A stretch of 6,562 nt of DNA from contig JASLDQ010000171.1 in the NCBI GenBank assembly GCA_030151505.1, positions 1 through 6,562 of the forward strand, read 5' to 3'. Below, piece by piece: positions 1 to 6,562 of the stretch; within the stretch, counting starts at the first letter, position 1; every line of letters begins with the position of its first letter. The notes below the pieces were generated by a model. The model was not told the origin of the DNA. It ran no database searches and saw nothing but the letters and a program-made list of their open reading frames with translations. This DNA comes from Chromobacteriaceae bacterium. GTDB taxonomy: Bacteria > Pseudomonadota > Gammaproteobacteria > Burkholderiales > Aquaspirillaceae. Both the position numbers and the translations under genes were made by a program.

Positions 1-33
1 CTTTTGCTGCATAAAGCAAGCGAACTAAGACTG

Positions 34-387
34 ATGGAACTGCAAGACAAGCTCAAGCTCGCGCTCGCCGCTCTGCTCGTAATCGCCGGCATCGCCGCCT
101 ACTATCTCATTCCGGACACTCAGGGTATCCTGCGCGTCCTCGTTGTCGTTGCGGGTGTGCTTCTCGCCGCCGGCGCGGTGTGGGCTGCCCGGCCCGGCAA
201 GGAATTCACGGCCTACGCCCAGGATTCCATCGCCGAAGCCAAGAAAGTGGTATGGCCGACCCGCAAAGAGGCAACCCAGCTTACCGGCTTGGTCTTCCTT
301 TTTGTTCTGGTTCTATCGGTTTTCATGTGGCTGGTCGATTCCGGTCTGTCATGGGTGTTCTACGATTTGATTCTCGGCCGAGGCTAA
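34..387 (+). CDS. secE: Preprotein translocase subunit SecE
   Basis: SecE is the small essential membrane subunit of the SecYEG protein-conducting channel; it clamps and stabilises SecY in the inner membrane. The 117-residue product has three hydrophobic segments, about residues 9-26, 32-52 and 84-107. This is the three-helix arrangement of E. coli SecE rather than the single-helix form of many bacteria. Between segments 2 and 3 lies the conserved cytoplasmic amphipathic helix with the family hallmark [12 protein letters not shown] (68-79), which identifies the gene securely. I chose the ATG at 34. An in-frame TTG at 4 would add ten polar residues, but any ribosome binding site for it would lie outside the window. 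The Shine-Dalgarno before position 34 is weak. nusG begins 4 nt after the stop, the usual secE-nusG pairing, so the two are co-transcribed. The promoter must lie upstream of the window. Confidence 0.95.
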   Translation: MELQDKLKLALAALLVIAGIAAYYLIPDTQGILRVLVVVAGVLLAAGAVWAARPGKEFTAYAQDSIAEAKKVVWPTRKEATQLTGLVFLFVLVLSVFMWLVDSGLSWVFYDLILGRG

Positions 388-391
388 CGCG

Positions 392-925
392 ATGAGCATG
401 AAGTGGTATGTGGTGCACGCCTACTCGGGTTTCGAGAAGAGCGTGCAAAAAGCATTGAAGGAGCGCATCGAGCGCGCCGAAATGACGGCCAAGTTTGGCC
501 AGATTCTGGTGCCGGTCGAAGAAGTCGTCGACATGAAGAACGGCAAGCGGTCGCTAACTGAGCGCAAGTTCTTCCCGGGCTATGTGCTGGTCGAGATGGA
601 AATGGACGACGACACCTGGCACTTGGTGAAGAGCACGCCAAAAGTGACCGGCTTCATCGGCGGTACCGCCCAGCGTCCGGCGCCGATCAAGCCGGCGGAA
701 GTCGAAGCCATCATGCAGCAGATGCAGGAAGGTGTCGAAAAGCCGAAGCCCAAGGTGTTGTTCGAGGTGGGGCAACGCGTGCGCGTGTGCGACGGCCCGT
801 TCACCGATTTCAACGGCACCGTCGACGAAGTCAACTACGAGCGCAACAAGTTGCGCGTGTCGGTGCAGATCTTCGGTCGTGACACGCCGGTCGAGCTCGA
901 ATTCAACCAGGTCGAAAAGCAGTAA
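392..925 (+). CDS. nusG: Transcription termination/antitermination factor NusG
   Basis: NusG binds the clamp of RNA polymerase and suppresses pausing. Through its C-terminal domain it contacts either Rho (termination) or ribosomal protein S10 (coupling to translation). The 177-residue product matches the usual proteobacterial length. The NGN domain spans about residues 3-110, starting [12 protein letters not shown] and containing [11 protein letters not shown] (59-69). A charged proline-rich linker follows at about 113-122. The KOW domain (123-177) has [17 protein letters not shown] (126-142) and the C-terminal [11 protein letters not shown]. Phe161 sits in the IFGR loop that in E. coli takes part in Rho and S10 binding (established for the family; inferred here). 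The start at 392 is favoured over the ATG at 398 because GAGG at 380-383 lies 8 nt upstream of it. The gene is directly behind secE and followed by a terminator-like hairpin. Confidence 0.97.
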   Translation: MSMKWYVVHAYSGFEKSVQKALKERIERAEMTAKFGQILVPVEEVVDMKNGKRSLTERKFFPGYVLVEMEMDDDTWHLVKSTPKVTGFIGGTAQRPAPIKPAEVEAIMQQMQEGVEKPKPKVLFEVGQRVRVCDGPFTDFNGTVDEVNYERNKLRVSVQIFGRDTPVELEFNQVEKQ

Positions 926-942
926 GCCGATCTGGAGATTGC

Positions 943-966
943 CGGCCGCGCTCGCGTGGCCGTTTT
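943..966 (+). terminator. Hairpin plus TTTT after nusG, probable (leaky) intrinsic terminator
   Basis: An 8-bp GC-rich stem pairs 943-950 with 955-962, with one G·U pair (948·957) and a CTCG loop (951-954). TTTT (963-966) follows immediately. It begins 17 nt after the nusG stop, so it fits termination of the secE-nusG transcript. The U-run is only four long, so read-through into rplK is likely. I could not find a convincing sigma70 promoter between this hairpin and rplK. If none exists, the hairpin must act as a partial terminator or processing site. Confidence 0.6.
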
Positions 967-975
967 AACCGGGCA

Positions 976-994
976 GCGGAGTTGATGCCTCCGC
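976..994 (+). promoter_or_regulatory. Hairpin in rplK leader, candidate L1 autoregulatory site
   Basis: GCGGAG (976-981) pairs with CTCCGC (989-994) around the loop TTGATGC (982-988). It lies 27 nt before the rplK start and 15 nt before its Shine-Dalgarno. In many bacteria L1 represses the rplK-rplA mRNA by binding a leader stem that mimics its 23S rRNA site. Position, size and the UGAUGCC-containing purine/pyrimidine arrangement are compatible with this. Nearby GGC (972-974) could also pair with GCC (987-989), giving an alternative fold. The L1 assignment is inference; the hairpin itself is seen directly. Confidence 0.4.
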
Positions 995-1009
995 GTTAAC
1001 GACCCATTC

Positions 1010-1014
1010 AGGAG
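1010..1014 (+). promoter_or_regulatory. Shine-Dalgarno site fixing the GTG start of rplK
   Basis: AGGAG lies 7 nt before the GTG at 1022. No in-frame ATG occurs near enough to give a complete L11 N-terminus, so this site decides the non-ATG start. Confidence 0.85.
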
Positions 1015-1021
1015 TAATACC

Positions 1022-1453
1022 GTGGCAAAGAAAATTGTCGGCTATATCAAGCTGCAAGTGCCCGCTGGCAAAGCTAACCCGTCGCCTCCGATCGGTCCGG
1101 CACTGGGTCAGCGCGGTCTGAACATCATGGAATTCTGCAAGGCGTTCAACGCCCAGACCCAGGGCGTCGAGCCGGGCCTGCCGATTCCGGTGGTGATTAC
1201 CGCCTACGCGGACAAGTCGTTCACCTTCATCATGAAGACCCCGCCGGCGACCATTCTGATCAAGAAGGCCGCAGGCATCCAGAAGGGTAGCCCGAAGCCG
1301 CACACCGACAAGGTGGGCAAGCTGACCCGCGCTCAACTGGAAGAAATCGCCAAGACCAAGCAGCCGGACCTGACTGCCTCCAACATGGACGCCGCCGTGC
1401 GTATCATCGCTGGTTCCGCTCGCAGCATGGGCATCGAAGTGGAGGGCGTGTAA
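1022..1453 (+). CDS. rplK: 50S ribosomal protein L11
   Basis: L11 binds the GTPase-associated region of 23S rRNA at the base of the L7/L12 stalk. It is needed for factor-stimulated GTP hydrolysis and for RelA activation. The 143-residue product has the family's standard length. The N-terminal domain (about 1-70) carries [18 protein letters not shown] (19-36), including the proline pair 22/23 at the thiostrepton/micrococcin contact helix. The rRNA-binding C-terminal domain (about 75-143) ends with the conserved [12 protein letters not shown]. The N-terminal AKK and Lys40 are positions comparable to those trimethylated by PrmA in E. coli (inference). Start is GTG behind AGGAG, giving the canonical MAKKI N-terminus. 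The stop codon touches the rplA start with no spacer, so rplA translation is probably coupled, consistent with joint control by L1. Confidence 0.98.
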   Translation: MAKKIVGYIKLQVPAGKANPSPPIGPALGQRGLNIMEFCKAFNAQTQGVEPGLPIPVVITAYADKSFTFIMKTPPATILIKKAAGIQKGSPKPHTDKVGKLTRAQLEEIAKTKQPDLTASNMDAAVRIIAGSARSMGIEVEGV

Positions 1454-2152
1454 ATGGCCAAGATTTCCAAGCGTCTCGCCGCTCTGAAAGCTGCTGTCGA
1501 CCGCAACAAGCTGTACCCGGTTGACGAAGCCATCGCGCTGGTGAAGGGTGCCGCTACCGCCAAGTTCGACGAATCCGTCGACGTGTCGGTCAACCTCGGC
1601 GTCGATCCGCGCAAGTCGGACCAGGTCGTCCGCGGTTCCGTCGTGCTGCCGCGCGGCACCGGCAAAACCGTTCGCGTCGCCGTGTTCACCCAGGGTGCCA
1701 ACGCCGAAGCCGCCAAGGCCGCCGGCGCTGACGTCGTCGGCTTCGAAGACCTCGCCGAAGAAGTGAAGAAGGGCAACCTCAACTTCGACATCGTGATCGC
1801 TTCGCCGGACGCCATGCGCATCGTCGGTCAGCTGGGCCAGATTCTCGGTCCGCGCGGCCTGATGCCGAACCCGAAGGTCGGCACCGTGACCCCGAACGTC
1901 GCTGAGGCCGTGAAGAACGCCAAGGCCGGTCAGGTGCAATACCGTACCGACAAGGCCGGTATCATCCACGCCACCATCGGCCGCGCTTCGTTCGAAGAAG
2001 CCGCGCTGAAGGAAAACCTGGCTGCCCTGATCGACGCGCTGCAAAAGGCCAAGCCGGCTGCAGCCAAGGGCGTGTACCTGAAGAAGGTCGCCGTCTCCAG
2101 CACCATGGGTGTTGGCGTGCGCGTCGACCAGACCACGGTCGTCGCCCAGTAA
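1454..2152 (+). CDS. rplA: 50S ribosomal protein L1
   Basis: L1 forms the mobile L1 stalk at the ribosomal E site and helps release deacylated tRNA. It is also the translational repressor of the rplK-rplA mRNA. The 232-residue product is the usual bacterial length. It begins [12 protein letters not shown] and contains domain I sequence [16 protein letters not shown]. The L1 family signature [15 protein letters not shown] is at 127-141, in the domain II region. The chain closes with the conserved [10 protein letters not shown] near the C-terminus, part of domain I in the folded protein. GGAGGG (1441-1446), inside the end of rplK, provides the Shine-Dalgarno 7 nt before the ATG. Followed by a 267-nt structured spacer, which marks the break to the rplJ-rplL unit. 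Confidence 0.98.
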   Translation: MAKISKRLAALKAAVDRNKLYPVDEAIALVKGAATAKFDESVDVSVNLGVDPRKSDQVVRGSVVLPRGTGKTVRVAVFTQGANAEAAKAAGADVVGFEDLAEEVKKGNLNFDIVIASPDAMRIVGQLGQILGPRGLMPNPKVGTVTPNVAEAVKNAKAGQVQYRTDKAGIIHATIGRASFEEAALKENLAALIDALQKAKPAAAKGVYLKKVAVSSTMGVGVRVDQTTVVAQ

Positions 2153-2161
2153 CAGTTTCAT

Positions 2162-2179
2162 GGCGGACGCAAGTCCGCC
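2162..2179 (+). other. Perfect 7-bp GCAA-tetraloop hairpin after rplA
   Basis: GGCGGAC (2162-2168) pairs perfectly with GTCCGCC (2173-2179) across a GCAA loop, a stable GNRA tetraloop. It starts 9 nt after the rplA stop. No U-run follows (GCACAGG), so it is not a standard intrinsic terminator. It may protect the rplA 3' end or mark a processing point; function is unknown. Confidence 0.65.
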
Positions 2180-2193
2180 GCACAGGCTTTGGG

Positions 2194-2215
2194 CCGGCGG
2201 GGTTCGCCCCGCCGG
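2194..2215 (+). other. Perfect 9-bp GC hairpin in rplA-rplJ spacer
   Basis: CCGGCGGGG (2194-2202) pairs perfectly with CCCCGCCGG (2207-2215) around TTCG. It is a very stable stem. The following bases are ATTGTC, too poor in T for efficient intrinsic termination. It lies between the first hairpin and the L10 leader, so it may be a weak terminator, a pause site or an RNase processing landmark separating rplKA from rplJL. The structure is certain; the role is inference. Confidence 0.6.
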
Positions 2216-2223
2216 ATTGTCAA

Positions 2224-2336
2224 AGACCGTAGGAATCCTTCGGATTTAATCGTTGCCCCAAGCGGCGTCCTACGCAGATGGTGTGCCCGAATGCAGGCTC
2301 TCTATTCCCCGTCCGCACGGACGGTCAGCATGGAAT
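2224..2336 (+). promoter_or_regulatory. Ribosomal protein L10 leader (L10-L12 binding site)
   Basis: This leader binds the L10-(L7/L12) complex and represses translation of rplJ-rplL. I recognise the conserved blocks AGACCGTAGG (2224-2233), TTTAATC (2245-2251) and CCTACGCAGATGGTG (2269-2283). CGTAGGA (2228-2234) pairs with TCCTACG (2268-2274). ACC (2226-2228) can alternatively stack on GGT (2280-2282), leaving GCAGAT as the bulge with tandem G·A pairs typical of a kink-turn. Inside the closing stem are ATCC/GGAT (2235-2238/2242-2245) and an apparent extra wobble-rich stem (2251-2256/2262-2267), making a three-way junction. A downstream hairpin (2304-2336) completes the region. The 3' boundary is approximate. 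Confidence 0.85.
2304..2336 (+). other. Interrupted hairpin in the L10 leader
   Basis: ATTCC (2304-2308) pairs with GGAAT (2332-2336) and CCGTCC (2309-2314) pairs with GGACGG (2319-2324). The loop is GCAC, and the only interruption is a seven-base bulge TCAGCAT (2325-2331) on the 3' side. Eleven base pairs in all make it a substantial structure. It lies between the L10 core and the rplJ ribosome binding site, where it could help transmit repression. Confidence 0.6.
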
Positions 2337-2368
2337 GTCTCCAAAGTAAGGTCCGCCGTTACGAAAGT

Positions 2369-2389
2369 GGCAGTGGCCGCAAGGCTGCC
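2369..2389 (+). other. GGCAG/CTGCC hairpin upstream of the rplJ ribosome binding site
   Basis: GGCAG (2369-2373) pairs with CTGCC (2385-2389). An inner CC/GG pair (2377-2378 with 2383-2384) closes a GCAA loop, with TGG bulged. GCCGTTTCC follows, so the stem resembles a very weak terminator, but only three T's are present. It sits 17 nt before the Shine-Dalgarno and may be part of the expression platform of the L10 leader. Role inferred. Confidence 0.45.
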
Positions 2390-2406
2390 GCCGTTTCCTC
2401 AACGCT

Positions 2407-2413
2407 AGGAGGG
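2407..2413 (+). promoter_or_regulatory. Strong Shine-Dalgarno that fixes the TTG start of rplJ
   Basis: AGGAGGG lies 6 nt before the TTG at 2420. It is nearly fully complementary to the 16S 3' end. The next in-frame ATG would remove 37 conserved residues, so this site is what supports initiation at TTG. Confidence 0.9.
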
Positions 2414-2419
2414 TAGACC

Positions 2420-2923
2420 TTGAGTCTCAATCTTGAAGATAAAAAGGCGGTAGTGGCTGAGATCGCAGCAGTTGTTGCGAACGCTCAGACTCTGGTCATC
2501 GCCGAGTATCGCGGCATTGAGGTGGCAAGCATGACCAAGCTCCGTGCCAAGGCACGTGAGCAGGGCGTGTACCTGCGCGTTCTGAAGAACACGCTGGCAC
2601 GCCGGGCCGTTGCCGATACTCCGTTTGCCGCGCTGGCTGACCAAATGGTCGGCCCGCTGGTTTACGGCATTTCGGAAGACGCCGTTGCTGCCGCCAAGGT
2701 GCTGAACGATTTCGCCAAAACCGACAACAAGATCGTTGTCAAAGCGGGTTCCTACGACGGCAAGCTGCTGAGTGCAGCCGAAGTCGTTGCCCTGGCTTCG
2801 ATCCCGAGCCGCGAAGAGCTGCTGTCCAAGCTGCTGTTCGTCATGCAGGCTCCGGTGTCCGGCATGGCTCGCGTTCTTGGCGCCGTTGCCGAGCAGAAGC
2901 AAGGCGAAGCCGTCGCGGCTTGA
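2420..2923 (+). CDS. rplJ: 50S ribosomal protein L10
   Basis: L10 anchors L7/L12 dimers to the ribosome beside L11, forming the stalk that recruits translation factors. The complex also represses its own mRNA. The 167-residue product is close to the 165 of E. coli L10. The N-terminal rRNA-binding domain starts [15 protein letters not shown] and includes [14 protein letters not shown] and the MVGPLVYG region. The C-terminal helix (about 131-167), with [20 protein letters not shown], is where L7/L12 N-terminal domains dock in the family. The start is TTG, a rare choice for an abundant protein, compensated by AGGAGGG upstream. The L10 leader precedes it, and rplL follows after 41 nt, so the pair is translated from one message. 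Confidence 0.97.
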   Translation: MSLNLEDKKAVVAEIAAVVANAQTLVIAEYRGIEVASMTKLRAKAREQGVYLRVLKNTLARRAVADTPFAALADQMVGPLVYGISEDAVAAAKVLNDFAKTDNKIVVKAGSYDGKLLSAAEVVALASIPSREELLSKLLFVMQAPVSGMARVLGAVAEQKQGEAVAA

Positions 2924-2964
2924 TCTACAACTACTGACCCTATTGATTTACTGGAGATTTACAC

Positions 2965-3336
2965 ATGGCTATCACCAAAGAAGACATCCTCGAAGCCGTT
3001 GGTTCGATGACCGTTATGGAACTGAACGACCTGGTTAAGGCGTTCGAAGAAAAGTTCGGCGTGTCCGCCGCTGCTGTTGCCGTGGCCGGCCCGGCCGCTG
3101 GCGCTGCTGCCGTTGCTGAAGAAAAGACCGAGTTCGACGTTGTTCTGACCGCCGCTGGCGACCAGAAGGTCAACGTAATCAAGGTTGTGCGTGCAGTGAC
3201 CGGCCTGGGCCTGAAGGAAGCCAAGGATCTGGTTGACGGCGCTCCGAAGACCGTGAAGGAAGGCGTGTCGAAGGCTGACGCCGAAGCCATGGTCAAGCAG
3301 CTGGTTGAAGCCGGCGCCAAGGCTGAAATGAAGTAA
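2965..3336 (+). CDS. rplL: 50S ribosomal protein L7/L12
   Basis: L7/L12 is the only multicopy ribosomal protein. Dimers bound to L10 recruit and activate EF-Tu, EF-G, IF2 and release factors. The 123-residue product has three parts. The dimerisation and L10-binding domain is 1-33 ([20 protein letters not shown]). An Ala/Val/Gly/Pro-rich flexible hinge runs 34-51. The globular factor-binding domain is about 54-123, with [20 protein letters not shown] and the C-terminal [14 protein letters not shown] (2953-2956) lies 8 nt before the ATG. Codons such as GTT and GCT are more frequent here than in rpoB, in keeping with very high expression. It sits 41 nt after rplJ and is followed by attenuator-like hairpins that would set the higher L7/L12 output relative to rpoB. 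Confidence 0.98.
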   Translation: MAITKEDILEAVGSMTVMELNDLVKAFEEKFGVSAAAVAVAGPAAGAAAVAEEKTEFDVVLTAAGDQKVNVIKVVRAVTGLGLKEAKDLVDGAPKTVKEGVSKADAEAMVKQLVEAGAKAEMK

Positions 3337-3354
3337 TCGTCGCTCCGGTGACGA
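3337..3354 (+). other. Small hairpin directly after the rplL stop
   Basis: TCGTCGC (3337-3343) pairs with GTGACGA (3348-3354), with one G·U pair, around TCCG. It begins on the base after the stop codon and precedes the larger attenuator hairpin by five bases. No U-run follows. It may stabilise the rplL 3' end or act together with the next stem. Confidence 0.5.
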
Positions 3355-3359
3355 CCCAT

Positions 3360-3390
3360 AGGCTGGCGGAGGAATCCGCCGGCCTTATTG
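3360..3390 (+). terminator. rplL-rpoB attenuator (partial terminator)
   Basis: A stem of about 11 bp pairs 3360-3370 with 3375-3385, with a single G·U pair and a GGAA tetraloop (3371-3374). TTATTG follows, a weak U-tract. The location between rplL and rpoB matches the attenuator known from E. coli, where most transcripts stop and a minority continue into rpoBC. Here the imperfect tail fits partial termination. The stem is seen directly; the degree of read-through is not predictable from sequence. Confidence 0.7.
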
Positions 3391-3426
3391 CGCTTGTAAG
3401 CGTGAGCTTTTTGACGGCTCTTCGCT
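3391..3426 (+). other. Alternative hairpins and TTTTT downstream of the attenuator
   Basis: Two mutually exclusive folds are visible. CGCT (3391-3394) pairs with AGCG (3399-3402), five bases before TTTTT (3408-3412), like a second weak terminator. Alternatively AGCG plus GAGC (3399-3402, 3404-3407) pair with GCTC plus CGCT (3417-3420, 3423-3426), enclosing the T-run in the loop. In E. coli an RNase III site lies in this spacer; this second fold could be a counterpart, but that is inference. The rest of the spacer (3427-3517) holds nothing I can identify. Confidence 0.35.
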
Positions 3427-3526
3427 CTAAGTTTCTCGCCAAGCCGCCAAACGTCAACATTCTGGTTTAGAACATGTGGCTGTTGACCTTTGGTTACTTG
3501 CGCCACTACACCCCGATGGAGACTCT

Positions 3527-6562
<3,036 letters not shown>

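Noticed and set aside
4..19. TTGCT/AGCAA hairpin at the left edge, possibly the end of an upstream element
   Set aside because: Only 5 bp with a six-base loop, AT-leaning, and cut by the window edge, so too weak to call.
999..1007. ACGACCCAT repeated at 3351-3359
   Set aside because: A nine-base match in two spacers, without extension or symmetry, is expected by chance.
965..2161. An open frame of 398 codons on the minus strand, opposite rplK and rplA
   Set aside because: Same cause; its product is a His/Gly/Asp/Leu-rich shadow with no recognisable domain, and both + strand genes are certain.
2217..2250. TTGTCA and TTTAAT as a possible rplJ promoter
   Set aside because: The spacer is 22 bp, too long for sigma70, and both elements fall on or beside conserved L10 leader sequence.
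2189..2416. A 75-codon + strand frame in the rplA-rplJ spacer
   Set aside because: It runs through the hairpins and the L10 leader, has no ribosome binding site at its start and its product looks like random translation of structured RNA.
3368..3373. GGAGGA as a Shine-Dalgarno for a small gene after rplL
   Set aside because: It lies within the attenuator stem-loop; the only nearby start (TTG 3388) is 14 nt away and opens a three-codon frame.
3411..3439. TTGACG as a -35 element for an rpoB promoter
   Set aside because: No acceptable -10 element lies 16-18 bp downstream. A second candidate, TTGACC at 3483, also lacks one and would leave almost no leader.

Overview
The window is a conventional bacterial chromosomal core: secE–nusG–rplK–rplA–rplJ–rplL–rpoB, all on the + strand. 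rpoB is cut off by the right edge. The DNA is GC-rich with strong third-position G/C bias. The partial RpoB reads, from memory of the family, as a betaproteobacterial enzyme closest to Neisseriales. I see this in the sequence through the [20 protein letters not shown] variant of the rifampicin region and an approximately 20-residue expansion after MKFNR. A Chromobacterium- or Laribacter-like member of Neisseriales is my best guess; genus cannot be settled from this sequence alone.

Layout: positions 34-925 hold secE and nusG, 4 nt apart and surely co-transcribed. A hairpin followed by TTTT (943-966) closes this unit or makes it leaky. A second small hairpin then lies before rplK and may be the L1 autoregulatory site. 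rplK (GTG start) and rplA are directly abutting (1022-2152). A 267-nt spacer follows. It carries two tandem GC-rich hairpins, a recognisable L10 leader with its kink-turn-like core, and two more hairpins. rplJ (TTG start behind a strong Shine-Dalgarno) and rplL come next (2420-3336). A 190-nt spacer with tandem hairpins resembling the classical rplL-rpoB attenuator separates these from rpoB (3527 to the window end; 1012 codons, open throughout).

The gene products meet in transcription and translation. NusG binds RNA polymerase (RpoB is a subunit) and can contact the ribosome. L11, L1, L10 and L7/L12 build the two mobile stalks of the 50S subunit. SecE is part of the SecYEG channel that receives nascent membrane and secreted proteins. 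Translation of the two ribosomal-protein pairs is expected to be set by feedback from L1 and from the L10-L12 complex on the leaders, while the rplL-rpoB hairpins reduce rpoB expression relative to L7/L12.

I found no mobile element, CRISPR array, tRNA or new system. The points of interest are RNA-level: an L10 leader with an apparent extra stem, several uncharacterised spacer hairpins, and non-ATG starts on the first cistron of each autoregulated pair.
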